Below are positions 11,744-20,893 of a DNA stretch of 57,294 nucleotides, piece by piece (position 1 is the stretch's first letter; the number at the start of each line of letters is the position of its first letter). The notes beneath the pieces are model-generated. The model was not told where the DNA came from. It saw only the letters and a list, made by a program, of their open reading frames with translations, and made no database searches. Location of the stretch: positions 1 through 57,294 of the forward strand of contig JAJTEY010000021.1 in the NCBI GenBank assembly GCA_021299855.1, read 5' to 3'. Both the position numbers and the translations under genes were made by a program. This stretch comes from Bacteroidota bacterium (GTDB taxonomy: Bacteria; Bacteroidota; Bacteroidia; Palsa-965).

Positions 11744-13018
11744 TTACCAGGCGAATAAATCGTACTGTTTCATCATTTTGTTTACTTCTTTTTTCACTGC
11801 TGCCAACTTCTTTTCGTTGGTGTGATTCATCATCACCATATCCATTAAATCAACGATTTTCGGAATATCGCGCTCTTTCAATCCGCGGGTGGTGATGGCC
11901 GGTGTTCCTACACGAATACCGGAGGTAACAAATGGTGATTTGTCATCAAACGGCACCATGTTTTTATTCACCGTGATATCTGCCTTTACAAGGGCATTCT
12001 CAGCTTCTTTCCCGGTAATATTTTTCGATCTAAGATCAATCAACATCAAATGATTGTCTGTACCACCTGAAATTACCTGATATCCACGCTTTATAAATTC
12101 ATTGGCCATTATATTGGCGTTCTTCACCACCTGAATACCGTATTTCACGAAACTATCCGACAATGCCTCGCCGTATGCAACTGCCTTTGCAGCAATAACG
12201 TGCTCCAGCGGTCCGCCTTGTGTGCCCGGGAAAACAGCTGCATCCAAAATAGCAGACATCATCTTAATCTCTCCTTTTGGGGTTTTCAATCCCCATGGAT
12301 TCGGGAAATCTTGTCCCATCATGATCATACCACCACGAGGCCCACGCAATGTCTTGTGTGTTGTAGTAGTTACGATATGGCAATGCGGCAATGGATCATT
12401 CAAAATACCACGTGCAATTAAACCGGAAGGGTGGGAGATATCCGCCAATAACAATGCTTTCACTTTGTCAGCGATTTTGCGCAATCGCACATAATCCCAA
12501 TCACGCGAATATGCAGATGCACCACAGATAATCATCTTTGGCTTTTCCTTCAACGCAATTTTTTCAACGTTGTCGTAATTTATAAGACCACTTTCTTTTT
12601 CTACACCATAGAAGGACGGCTTATACAACTTACCACTGAAGTTAACCGGAGAACCGTGCGTTAAATGACCTCCATGTGATAAATCAAATCCTAAAATCTT
12701 ATCCCCGGGATTTAAGCAGGCCAGCATCACAGCTGCGTTTGCCTGTGCTCCGGAATGCGGCTGCACATTTACCCACGCTGCATTGTACAATTGCTTTGCA
12801 CGATCGATCGCCAGTTGCTCACTCTGATCAACAATTTCGCAACCACCGTAGTATCGTTTACCCGGAAGTCCCTCTGCGTATTTGTTAGTCATGACAGACC
12901 CCATGGCCTCCATCACTTGCGCGCTGACAAAGTTTTCTGATGCAATCAATTCAATTCCGCTGGTTTGACGGTGTAACTCTTCTTTAATGAGTTTAAAAAT
13001 TGCGGTATCGCGTTTCAT
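11744..13018 (-). CDS. glyA: Serine hydroxymethyltransferase
   Basis: GlyA interconverts serine and glycine with tetrahydrofolate, feeding one-carbon metabolism. The 424-residue length is normal. Seen: [51 protein letters not shown], the aspartate in [13 protein letters not shown], and the PLP lysine in [14 protein letters not shown] (about residue 222). It is convergent with coaE across the shared terminator. A -7 box lies 20 bases upstream of the start. The C-terminus ends in a Lys-rich helix and QYDLFAW. Confidence 0.98.
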   Translation of the reverse strand: MKRDTAIFKLIKEELHRQTSGIELIASENFVSAQVMEAMGSVMTNKYAEGLPGKRYYGGCEIVDQSEQLAIDRAKQLYNAAWVNVQPHSGAQANAAVMLACLNPGDKILGFDLSHGGHLTHGSPVNFSGKLYKPSFYGVEKESGLINYDNVEKIALKEKPKMIICGASAYSRDWDYVRLRKIADKVKALLLADISHPSGLIARGILNDPLPHCHIVTTTTHKTLRGPRGGMIMMGQDFPNPWGLKTPKGEIKMMSAILDAAVFPGTQGGPLEHVIAAKAVAYGEALSDSFVKYGIQVVKNANIMANEFIKRGYQVISGGTDNHLMLIDLRSKNITGKEAENALVKADITVNKNMVPFDDKSPFVTSGIRVGTPAITTRGLKERDIPKIVDLMDMVMMNHTNEKKLAAVKKEVNKMMKQYDLFAW

Positions 13019-13038
13019 AAAATTGTTTTTGAGTGATG

Positions 13039-13046
13039 CAAAAGTA
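13039..13046 (-). promoter_or_regulatory. Bacteroidota -7 box (TACTTTTG) for glyA
   Basis: Read on the minus strand, TACTTTTG matches TAnnTTTG and stands 20 bases before the glyA ATG. No TTG is visible at the right -33 spacing. It sits just past the end of the upstream exosortase operon, so glyA probably has its own promoter. Confidence 0.5.
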
Positions 13047-13055
13047 CATATTGCA

Positions 13056-13541
13056 TCATGATTTATTGGTATCCTGAAGGTATTCTTGTTTGTTCACCAA
13101 GGTAAAGGCGGCGATCAGTAAAATACTTAGCAGTGGCGTTTCCGTCATTCCAACCAGAAAACGTGAAATAGCGTACGAGCCTTCAAGCGATGGGAAAAAT
13201 GCATGAATGAGAAAGAAAATAAACGATAAGCCAAACACGAGCCCAAACACGAGCAACCCAATACGAACCAATTCTTTTTTTCTGAACCACCACTTCACAA
13301 TGAGTGCCGTCAACCCTGCCATGATTGCTGCAAATACTAAAGTTAACAGCCATTTGCCGTAGTACAATTCACCGTAACTAAATCGGGCTAATACTTTTAA
13401 CGGTGGATCGACATGCGTGTCATTTACCTGATAATATGTTACACGGATCTGTTCGTTAATATTCAGGAACAAGTATTCCCGAAAAAAACCGGTAGCGGTA
13501 AGTGCTGTAAATCCAAGAAAAATGATGAGTTTACGCTGCAT
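13056..13541 (-). CDS. Exosortase-associated membrane protein
   Basis: This 161-residue protein has about four predicted membrane helices: near residues 5-20, 64-85 ([18 protein letters not shown]), 95-115 ([19 protein letters not shown]) and 135-150 ([13 protein letters not shown]). A charged loop of about 40 residues follows the first helix. It starts directly after the exosortase stop codon (TAG-ATG). Bacteroidota exosortases of the XrtF/XrtX kind often have a small membrane partner in this position. I infer that this is such a partner, but its function is unknown. Confidence 0.7.
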   Translation of the reverse strand: MQRKLIIFLGFTALTATGFFREYLFLNINEQIRVTYYQVNDTHVDPPLKVLARFSYGELYYGKWLLTLVFAAIMAGLTALIVKWWFRKKELVRIGLLVFGLVFGLSFIFFLIHAFFPSLEGSYAISRFLVGMTETPLLSILLIAAFTLVNKQEYLQDTNKS

Positions 13542-14063
13542 CTATCGGGAAGATAATTTTTGAATCCAGATCCACCACAGTCCAAAGATGAATCCATACA
13601 TCAGTAATTGGAACGTATAAGTGTGATTAAAATCCAACCACTCCGGACGCTTCAGCACAATAACACACAACGCGGTTATACGTACCACATTTAGAAAATG
13701 AATTACCGTTATTCCGACGGGAATAAACCACAGCTTATGTTTCCACGGACCCGGGAATGCCACGATAAAAATGGTAAACAATGCAAATAAGGTTAATCCG
13801 TTGCAGGGATCACCAATCCATAAGCCGTGTGTACCGTCAATGCCTACTGTGCGAATTGTGGCATTATCGCTAATGAAGGATTCATATCCCATGATTTCAA
13901 GCACATAAGCAGTCCACAATGACGAATCATTGATAACTAGCGTGTCAAGTTTTCCCCACGGGTGAATAACCCATTCATACAGCATCAGCCAAAAAAGATA
14001 AAGGACAATAAACAGCACGATGAAACGCACTATTTTATTGTCCTTCAAAAGACTTAGTTTCAT
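13542..14063 (-). CDS. Exosortase/archaeosortase family transpeptidase (XrtX-like)
   Basis: This is an integral membrane protease/transpeptidase that recognises a C-terminal sorting signal on exported proteins. The catalytic triad expected for the family is visible: Cys87 in GDPCNGL, Arg128 in NVVRITAL and His147 in DFNHTYTF, each at the edge of a membrane helix. The 173-residue length suits the short single-domain exosortases of Bacteroidota. It lies between its likely substrate (14064-14300) and a partner membrane protein, all joined with no spacing. The assignment to an XrtX-like subfamily comes from context and memory and is less sure than the family call. Confidence 0.9.
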   Translation of the reverse strand: MKLSLLKDNKIVRFIVLFIVLYLFWLMLYEWVIHPWGKLDTLVINDSSLWTAYVLEIMGYESFISDNATIRTVGIDGTHGLWIGDPCNGLTLFALFTIFIVAFPGPWKHKLWFIPVGITVIHFLNVVRITALCVIVLKRPEWLDFNHTYTFQLLMYGFIFGLWWIWIQKLSSR

Positions 14064-14300
14064 TTACGACTGCTGATCTCCGCCCGACTTCAGTTTATTA
14101 TACAACTTCTTACCTCCGAAAACGGCTGCCGCACCAACTGCTGCAAGAATTCCGCCGTCAACAGGAATGCATGGAGGCGGCCAACACGGTGGATCTCCCG
14201 GCGGTGGAGGAGGAGGTGGTTGTGCGTTTCCTGTTTGAGTGAATACAATAACACCCAAAACCGAAAGCATAATCAGGTATAAATACTTCATATTATTCAT
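14064..14300 (-). CDS. Tiny exosortase substrate with PVDGG-type (PID-CTERM-like) sorting signal
   Basis: This 78-residue protein has three parts. Residues 1-26 are a signal peptide (starting at M1 or M4, ending TGNA). Residues 27-45 are a Pro/Cys-rich segment: Gln, seven prolines, then GDPPCWPPPCI. Residues 46-78 are PVDGG, a glycine/alanine-rich membrane helix and a basic tail (GGKKLYNKLK). PVDGG-helix-KK is the pattern of the Bacteroidota exosortase sorting signal that I recall as PID-CTERM. After signal peptidase and exosortase processing only about 19 residues might remain. It is followed immediately by the exosortase gene, which supports an enzyme-substrate pair. Confidence 0.75.
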   Translation of the reverse strand: MNNMKYLYLIMLSVLGVIVFTQTGNAQPPPPPPPGDPPCWPPPCIPVDGGILAAVGAAAVFGGKKLYNKLKSGGDQQS

Positions 14301-16933
14301 TAGTAATACAATTTCTTCGTTACCACTTCATTTCCTTTCACAATACGAATCAGATAAATACCGTGTGTGTTAATTGTCCCAATATTTAATGTCTCTCTTG
14401 TTACTACATGGCGAGCAGGAGCGATAATTTCTTTTCCGCTTATGTCATAAACCGATACAACAACTTCCTGAGTTTCTTCAAAGTTGAACATCACCTTAAT
14501 CATCTCTGCAGCCATAAAAGCTTGTGATGATGCATCCAGTGAACTTTGCACATGTGACAATGGCTGCTGGCAATCCGACTTTCGGCTGAAGTGCAACACA
14601 AAATGACGCTCTTCACCAACAGCACTTTCAAAATTATAAACGTCATTATTATTTAGCCAAGTGATTGTTCCTGTATGTGTATCTTCAAGATACGCGCAGT
14701 TGTATGCAAACATCCGGTTCAGGTTCTGGAATGAAATTTTTTGAACACCCGGAGCAGAAGCAACAACTGTTAATGGTACAGCAACTTCTTCATCATACGC
14801 ATGAATGTTGTTATTGAGGTATTGATTACCAAACGCGTCTGATGAGAAAATACGTGAAGCATCTTCATAAGGCGACTGAATGTACGGTAAGTCTAAATCA
14901 GCATCACGGTCAAAAGTGGCATCATCACGGAACTGAATTACGGTTTGTTCTCCGCGGCCTGAAACTTCATTGCTAACGTTAATGAAAATTTGATTTTCTT
15001 CTTGGGCAGAACGAACCAATGCAGGTGTAGCAGTTGTATTCTTGTGAGATTCCGCGAAGTTTAACGTTCCTGATGCGTTGGCAAGGACCATGAAGCCCTG
15101 ATTAGGCCCTATTACACCACTGTTAGGGTTGGTTGCATATGTGCCATTTTCTAATAGAATCAAGAAATTTGGACCTAACAATCCTCCATTGGACGCTACA
15201 ATCGAAGCAAAGTCTATCGAACACGCATACGGATTACCCACAATGTTATATCCTCCGCCCGCACCACCTGCAGTTACACCTATTCCAACTCCATTAAAGT
15301 TAGGAATGCCTCGAGAATCGTATATAATTGGAGCAAGCAGTTGCGTTCGGTTTTCAGCCATCCAAATCTGATAGCCGCGACCTCTTACTATACCAGTACC
15401 GGTTGAAGTAACATTAGTGTAGGTATTGCTTGCCTCCACATAAAAACGAACAGAACGGAAAATAGGACAACATGCATTTCCATCGTTACCTCCGACACCA
15501 CTCATATAAAATCGTGTATCTCCATCCCAATCAGCAATTGTATTCCCATTGATAGGCGTTGATAAATACTGCCAGTATGCCGTTGCTGGACCATTTACAA
15601 AGGACTGGATAATCCAACCTGTTCCACTTAGAGATGCGCCTGCACCCAAAGGCCCTATACGGGCATGGGTAGTAGCTCCGGTAGCAAGTAATGTTAAAGT
15701 TCCACCGGCACCGGTACCGAAGGACCCTGAATTAACCTGCAGTATGTTGCTAATTGATTTGGAATTACTAACTGAAACGGATACAGTATTTTCTGATGTA
15801 ATATTGTAAAAAGCAGTGTTTGCTGTTCCTCCGATGCTTTGAGCCACAGTTCCTGTTAAGAAAACTGTACCCTGTCGGGCATTGAAGTTCGAGTTATCCG
15901 TGAAGTTACCGCCAGTTCTAATTGCAAAATTGGACGCTGAAACATCTAATGTACCGGAGTTAATGGTTAAACCTCCGGTTAAACTAATTGTATCGTTTAA
16001 TTGTACCGTGCCGGAATTATTAAGAGAGACACTCCCCAAAAACTCTGTATTCCCGGTTGTACGCGATATCGTTTGAGTTCCGCTACCTGTAAAATTCAGC
16101 GTACCCATATTTAAGCAATTCCCGGACTGATTAACCCAATTACCTCCCAGACTAATATCTTGACCAGCCCAATTAAGAGTACTGTTATTTTCTATGGTAA
16201 GGTTGCCATTAATCTGCAGCGCACCTCCTGACCAACTTCTGGTATTGCTAGCGCCACCTAAGGTAAGATGATGGTAAGTCACTTTTGTAATAGTAGTGGC
16301 CAGTGCATTGGAATACCTGACTGTATTTCCGGATGCGGTAAAGTTGAAATTGGTTCCGGATAAATTTCTTCCAACCGCGAGAAATGAATTAGTTCCGGCG
16401 ACAAAAGAACCAGTTCCGCTCAAACTAAAGGCTCCACCGGGTAATGAGATTGAGCCGTTGTTTGTTAAAGTGCCAGAATTTTGAACATAAATATAATTGT
16501 TTTTGCTGATACTGCTAGTAGCTGTAACGACAGCGCTATTACCACTTTGAATATACCAGTTGCCGGGATTGACGTATTGACCAGTGATATCAATAATTGT
16601 ATTACTCCCGAAGAAATACAACGTTCCGGTACCAACTGTAGTACCTTGGCGCGTAAAATTACCACGCAAACGCAACTGACGACTATTGTAGTTCAATGTT
16701 GCTCCCACTGCAACTGTTAAAGCGCGACAATCAGAAAGCGAAGCCAAATTCACGGTATGGCCCGTGTTAATTGTAATGTCATCATCAGAATCAGGAATAC
16801 CGTCAGAGTCAACTCCGGTAATTGTCCATGTTCCTGGAACATTCCACTGACCTGATGCGAAACTCGAAAAAGTTGCACCTGAACTTGTTAAACTCAAGAA
16901 ACTTAGACCAATAATTGCGCAAGGTATTTTCAT
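14300..16933 (-). CDS. Large secreted beta-rich protein with T9SS sorting domain
   Basis: The protein has 877 residues from ATG 16933, chosen over an upstream TTG because it gives a clean signal peptide (MKIPCAIIGLSFLSLTSSGA) and sits 18 bases after a good promoter. The N-terminal region (FSSFASGQWNVPGTW ... ITINTGHTVNL) is a module common in T9SS cargo. Then come about 350 residues of Asn/Gly/Ser/Thr-rich beta-helix-like repeats (LTINSGTLDVS, LQVNSGSF). A further domain follows, ending in a T9SS type A signal (VYDISGKEI ... GIYLIRIVKGNEVVTKKLYY). No catalytic motif was seen. It is the first gene of the exosortase operon, overlapping the next ORF by one base. Confidence 0.85.
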   Translation of the reverse strand: MKIPCAIIGLSFLSLTSSGATFSSFASGQWNVPGTWTITGVDSDGIPDSDDDITINTGHTVNLASLSDCRALTVAVGATLNYNSRQLRLRGNFTRQGTTVGTGTLYFFGSNTIIDITGQYVNPGNWYIQSGNSAVVTATSSISKNNYIYVQNSGTLTNNGSISLPGGAFSLSGTGSFVAGTNSFLAVGRNLSGTNFNFTASGNTVRYSNALATTITKVTYHHLTLGGASNTRSWSGGALQINGNLTIENNSTLNWAGQDISLGGNWVNQSGNCLNMGTLNFTGSGTQTISRTTGNTEFLGSVSLNNSGTVQLNDTISLTGGLTINSGTLDVSASNFAIRTGGNFTDNSNFNARQGTVFLTGTVAQSIGGTANTAFYNITSENTVSVSVSNSKSISNILQVNSGSFGTGAGGTLTLLATGATTHARIGPLGAGASLSGTGWIIQSFVNGPATAYWQYLSTPINGNTIADWDGDTRFYMSGVGGNDGNACCPIFRSVRFYVEASNTYTNVTSTGTGIVRGRGYQIWMAENRTQLLAPIIYDSRGIPNFNGVGIGVTAGGAGGGYNIVGNPYACSIDFASIVASNGGLLGPNFLILLENGTYATNPNSGVIGPNQGFMVLANASGTLNFAESHKNTTATPALVRSAQEENQIFINVSNEVSGRGEQTVIQFRDDATFDRDADLDLPYIQSPYEDASRIFSSDAFGNQYLNNNIHAYDEEVAVPLTVVASAPGVQKISFQNLNRMFAYNCAYLEDTHTGTITWLNNNDVYNFESAVGEERHFVLHFSRKSDCQQPLSHVQSSLDASSQAFMAAEMIKVMFNFEETQEVVVSVYDISGKEIIAPARHVVTRETLNIGTINTHGIYLIRIVKGNEVVTKKLYY

Positions 16934-16951
16934 AACAATTGTCTTAATAAA

Positions 16952-16982
16952 CAAAAATATACATTTATTTCGTTAGGTACAA
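16952..16982 (-). promoter_or_regulatory. Promoter of the exosortase operon
   Basis: On the minus strand, TTG (16980-16982), 20 bases, then TATTTTTG (16952-16959). Both boxes and the spacing match the Bacteroidota consensus TTG-N19-21-TAnnTTTG. The ATG at 16933 follows 18 bases later. Confidence 0.65.
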
Positions 16983-17033
16983 CGTTTTGTTGGCCAAATT
17001 AATGATCCCGGTTTTTAAACAATTCCGTCGGTA

Positions 17034-17050
17034 ATTAACAAAATGTTAAT
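17034..17050 (+). promoter_or_regulatory. Palindrome at the head of the polysaccharide locus (candidate operator)
   Basis: ATTAACA-AAA-TGTTAAT is a perfect inverted repeat with 7-base arms. Its last base is the first of TAACTTTC (17050-17057), a near match to the -7 box TAnnTTTG, and the BY-kinase ATG follows at 17066. A protein bound here would sit on the promoter. AT-rich palindromes also arise by chance, so this is a candidate only. Confidence 0.4.
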
Positions 17051-17065
17051 AACTTTCGGCACATT

Positions 17066-19477
17066 ATGACAGAGCGGCGCGCACTTCAAACCTCCGGAGG
17101 AATGCAGGATTTTAAAAAGTTCCTGCCATTTATTACCAGCAATTGGTGGATTGTAGTGCTTGCGGTTTCCTTGTCAGGCGGTCTCGGGTGGTTGTACGTA
17201 TATAAACTTGAAAAAGTTTATGCCGTTAGTACACAGCTATTGTTGAAGTCCAATCAGGATTACAGTGCGGGTTCCTTGATTACCGACTCCAAATATTTTG
17301 GCAACGTAGGTCGAACATATATCGATAACTCCAACGAAATCCGTGTAATTAAGTCAAAGGATTTAATTGAAAGAGCATTGGAGCGCCTAGATTTGGACGT
17401 TTCGTATTTCCTCGTTGGTCGACTTCGCACCACAGAAGTGTATTCCGGTGTGCCGTTTTCCGTCAAAGTGATGAGCTTGCATTCCTCGTTGTATGAGCAG
17501 GACATGAGGTTTTTAATTACTTCCCCGACTTCGTTTACGCTGACATATTTAATGGATCAGACGGAGAATACAGTTAAGGGTAAATTCAACGAGGAATTGA
17601 TCAGTCCGCATTTTCGATTAATGGTGACTTCTCGTGTCAACATTAAAGATAAGCTCACCGGTCCTAATCAGGCGAATTACCTCATTCGTCCACATCGCCT
17701 CGACTTTCTTACATCCGGCGTGGTTTCCCGTTTAACCGTTGAAAATCCTGAATACACTAACATTCTTAAAATCTCGCTGAATGATGTTATTCCCGAACGG
17801 GCAACACGCTTTCTAGACACATTATCTGCGGTATATATTGAAAATTCAATTTTGCAACGTCTGGATGTCAACAAGAATACGTTATTCTACATTGATAAGC
17901 AAATGGATGAAGTCACCAATATTTTGAACAATATTGAAGATACTTTACAAAATTATCGGGAAGAAAATTCAGTTATTGATTTGACCAGACAGTCGGATGA
18001 TTATTTTAATAAATACATTAATTATCTGGATATGCAGCGCATGTTCGAATTGCGTTTGAAAACTATGGATGATTTGGAAAATTACGTGATTGAAGATAAA
18101 GATCCGTCATTTTTACCCCCGTACACTTATGCTCCGAAAGATGATGAATTTCAGTCGGAGGCATTAACTAACTTGTACAATATGCGTACACAGTTAATTC
18201 AAATACAAAACATTGCAAAACCCAATAACTTCTCTGTCCAATTATTACGTAACCAAATTGATTCAACTAAACGCGACTTGTTAGTCTATATTAATAACAA
18301 CAGAAAAGCGATTAAGGACCAGATACTCAATGTTGAACAGCAAATCGTGGTTTATGAAGCCATTTTAAATGGTTTACCGGCCAAGCAACGAGGAATGCTG
18401 AATATTCAGCGTAAACAAAAGGTCAACGAAGATATGTACACGTTTCTATTGCAACGCCGTGCAAATACAATTATATCCAGAGCCAGTATAGTTCCTGAAA
18501 CACAAATCATTGAAAAACCTCGATTTGCCGGTGTTGTTTACCCTAAGGAAAACGAATTATTACTTCGTTTTATTTTTGGAGGATTGGTTCTAGGTGGTTT
18601 AATTGCTGCAATTCGTATTATCTATTTCCACAGAATTCAATCTTACGATGAATTAAAGTTACGTACGAAATTGCCGATTATGGGTGATGTAGTATTCAAT
18701 AAAACCGATAAGGAATTGATTATTGCTGTTGAATCCGATCCTAAATCACCGATTGCGGAATCGTTCAGGACAATTCGAACCAATTTGCAATTCATGACGG
18801 GTGCTCAAGGTTCTCACGTCATAGTCTTAACTTCAAACAGTCCCGGAGAAGGAAAAACATTCTGTTCACTCAACCTTGCAGCAATATTGGCTAAAACCGG
18901 TAAGAAAGTTATTGTATTGGAATTTGATTTGCATAAGCCACGAATTCAAGCCGGTTTTGGCGTTAAAGCGGAGAAGGGTATTTCGACCATTGCAGCAGGA
19001 AAGCACACAGTTGCCGAATGCGTAGAATCTTCTCGATTAGAAAATCTGGATGTCTTGTATTCCGGACCTATTCCTCCGAATCCTTCTGAAATTGTAAGTT
19101 CTCCGGTGTTTGGAGATATTATTGAATATTGTAAGTCCAATTACGAGTATGTCATTGTCGATACACCACCGGTTGGTCTAATTTCCGATGCATTATCGAT
19201 AACAGGTAAAGCGAATGTTTTATTGTTTGTTATCAATACGAAGTTCTCTTATCGTCATGCATTAGAAAATGCGCATGAAATTGCGGCAATGAACCAGAAT
19301 GTGCATTTCGGATTCATCTTAAATGGCGTAAAACGTAAGAAGAACCGGTATTATTATAACCGATACGGATATGGTTACGGTTACGGTTATGGAAAAGGTT
19401 ACGGCTCTTACGGTTCTTATGGATCCTACGGATCCTACGGATCTTACGGAGAGGAGCCGCGTAAAAAGAAAGACTAA
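17066..19477 (+). CDS. Polysaccharide chain-length regulator fused to BY-type tyrosine autokinase (Wzz/Wzc-like)
   Basis: This 803-residue inner-membrane protein controls export and chain length of surface polysaccharide. Seen: first membrane helix (NWWIVVLAVSLSGGLGWLYVY, about 30-50), a periplasmic Wzz domain with coiled coil (about 60-480), second helix near 495-515 (LLLRFIFGGLVLGGLIAAIRII), then a cytoplasmic BY-kinase domain. That domain has Walker A SNSPGEGKT (about 590), Walker A' VIVLEFDLHKPR and Walker B YVIVDTPPVG (about 695). The C-terminus is a tyrosine cluster of 14 Tyr, the usual autophosphorylation site, here arranged as GY and GSY repeats. Walker A' carries Glu-Phe-Asp. It is the first gene of the locus, divergent from the exosortase operon. 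Confidence 0.95.
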   Translation: MTERRALQTSGGMQDFKKFLPFITSNWWIVVLAVSLSGGLGWLYVYKLEKVYAVSTQLLLKSNQDYSAGSLITDSKYFGNVGRTYIDNSNEIRVIKSKDLIERALERLDLDVSYFLVGRLRTTEVYSGVPFSVKVMSLHSSLYEQDMRFLITSPTSFTLTYLMDQTENTVKGKFNEELISPHFRLMVTSRVNIKDKLTGPNQANYLIRPHRLDFLTSGVVSRLTVENPEYTNILKISLNDVIPERATRFLDTLSAVYIENSILQRLDVNKNTLFYIDKQMDEVTNILNNIEDTLQNYREENSVIDLTRQSDDYFNKYINYLDMQRMFELRLKTMDDLENYVIEDKDPSFLPPYTYAPKDDEFQSEALTNLYNMRTQLIQIQNIAKPNNFSVQLLRNQIDSTKRDLLVYINNNRKAIKDQILNVEQQIVVYEAILNGLPAKQRGMLNIQRKQKVNEDMYTFLLQRRANTIISRASIVPETQIIEKPRFAGVVYPKENELLLRFIFGGLVLGGLIAAIRIIYFHRIQSYDELKLRTKLPIMGDVVFNKTDKELIIAVESDPKSPIAESFRTIRTNLQFMTGAQGSHVIVLTSNSPGEGKTFCSLNLAAILAKTGKKVIVLEFDLHKPRIQAGFGVKAEKGISTIAAGKHTVAECVESSRLENLDVLYSGPIPPNPSEIVSSPVFGDIIEYCKSNYEYVIVDTPPVGLISDALSITGKANVLLFVINTKFSYRHALENAHEIAAMNQNVHFGFILNGVKRKKNRYYYNRYGYGYGYGYGKGYGSYGSYGSYGSYGSYGEEPRKKKD
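19364..19450 (+). repeat. In-frame tandem repeats encoding the Tyr-rich tail of the BY-kinase
   Basis: Six-base units (TAC/TAT-GGx, encoding YG) give five YG pairs, then after a Lys-Gly-Tyr break there are five nine-base GSY units; two of them are identical at the DNA level (GGATCCTAC). Unit numbers could change by slippage without breaking the frame. Confidence 0.85.
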
Positions 19478-19495
19478 TTAAATCCGATTAAGTTT

Positions 19496-20860
19496 ATGTC
19501 GGATCACTCCAAAACTATTGTTATAGTAGGTGGCGGCTTGTCCGGAACCTGCATGGCTATTGCCTTACACCGAACCACTCCAAACCATCAGATCATAGTA
19601 TTTGAAAAGAATCCGGAAGCGCCGGGGCGTGGAATTGCTTACCATACCGATTTTACGCATCAGCCTTTAAATGTGCCCGCTCAGGGAATGAGTATTTTCC
19701 CGGATCAACCGGACCATTTTGTGCAGTGGTTACTAAAGAACCGATTTCGATACAAACATCTCGTTCCTGAAGTGCACGCTAAGGTATTTGTTTCCCGAAA
19801 AGTTTTTGGTGATTATGTAACGGAAGAACTCGAGAAATCTATGCACGGTTCAGGTTCTCGTATTCAGGTGCGTATTGATCAGGTGTGTAAAATTGAAAAA
19901 TCCGAAGAACGTTTTATTATCGGTACCGAATCGCAAGTTCAAATAACTGCAGATATTGTGATTTTAGGTTTGGGCAATTTTGTTCCGGCAGATATTCTTT
20001 CAGATGACCTTTCCATTTATAATGATCCAAAATATATCTCTAACCCCTGGACGGATAAAGTATATAGTGCATTAACGGGGTACGAGAATATTTTGTTGGC
20101 AGGCACCGGGCTTTCTGCTGTTGATGTTATTCTTGGTCTTTGTGTTCGTGGTTTTGAAGGTCACATTACCATGTGTTCACGTCGCGGTCGTTTGCCTTTG
20201 CCACACGATTTGTAGCACCCGCCTATGGTTATTGAATACCCCGGTGATCTGAGTCCTAAAGAATGGTTCTTGCTGGTGCGACAATTAATTCGGGATCATC
20301 ACGATCAGCCGTGGATTACGATAATTGAAGGGCTTCGTCCGCATACTTCACGCATTTGGCAATCGTGGAATATGGATGAAAAAAGTTACTTCCTGCGTAA
20401 GCTTCGTCCGTTTTGGGAAATCGCTCGTCACCGTATTCCGCACGAGTCGTTTCAATTGGTGAATGAACTAATTCAGCGGGGAAAGTTAAAAATTGAAATT
20501 GGAACACCACGAATGATAAGCGCAGATGCCACGGAAATTACAGTCCAAATTTGTGGAGAGCAGGAGCCGTATTGTACGGCACGTTTCTCCAAAGTCATTA
20601 ATTGCACCGGTCCTGAGTCTAATTGGCGTAAGATCAAATCCGATTTGATTCAATCTTTATCGGATGATGGTTTAATTACTATTGACGCTACAGGTCTAGG
20701 AGTAGCTTGTCAAGCTAATGGTGTCATTATCGGCAAACATGGAGAACACATCAAAGGATTGTATTGTCTAGGTCCTATGCGTAAAGCGCAGCTTTGGGAA
20801 ACTACGGCGCTGCGCGAGATTCGGGAACAGGTATTCGATCTGGCAAGTAAATTCATTTAA
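19496..20860 (+). pseudogene. FAD/NAD(P)-binding protein interrupted by an in-frame TAG
   Basis: Two open stretches lie in the same frame, separated only by TAG at 20213-20215. The first half has the dinucleotide-binding motif IVGGGLSGTCMAIAL, FEKNPEAPGRGIAYHT, NVPAQGMSIFPD and a second nucleotide-binding stretch (NILLAGTGLSAVDV), ending at MCSRRGRLPLPHDL. The second half continues HPP-MVIEYPGDLSPKEW and ends with VINCTGPESNW and GLYCLGPMRKAQLWETTALREIREQ. Together they form one FAD/NAD(P)-binding protein (COG4529-like, from memory). A single base change in the TAG (for example to CAG) would restore a 454-residue product. The substrate is unknown. The gene may be dead, or the base may be miscalled. 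Confidence 0.85.
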
Positions 20861-20862
20861 TC

Positions 20863-20893
20863 TTGTTTTTTTGATTAAAATTGAGTAAGTTTG
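20863..20893 (+). promoter_or_regulatory. Promoter of the winged-helix regulator gene
   Basis: TTG at 20863-20865, 20 bases, then TAAGTTTG at 20886-20893. This is a full match to TTG-N19-21-TAnnTTTG. The ATG stands 10 bases downstream of the -7 box, so the leader would be only a few bases long. Confidence 0.7.

Noticed and set aside
11640-11825. Open frame of about 60 codons after coaE
   Set aside because: It runs through the bidirectional terminator hairpin and into the 3' end of glyA on the other strand; its composition shows no coding character.
15129-16720. Plus-strand frames opposite the large T9SS protein
   Set aside because: Repetitive Asn/Thr/Gly codons on the minus strand leave the complementary frames open by chance; there are no starts with promoters and no domains.
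19364-19450. Possible CRISPR or mobile-element repeat
   Set aside because: The repeats are short, contiguous and in frame, encoding the kinase tail; there are no spacers or terminal inverted repeats.
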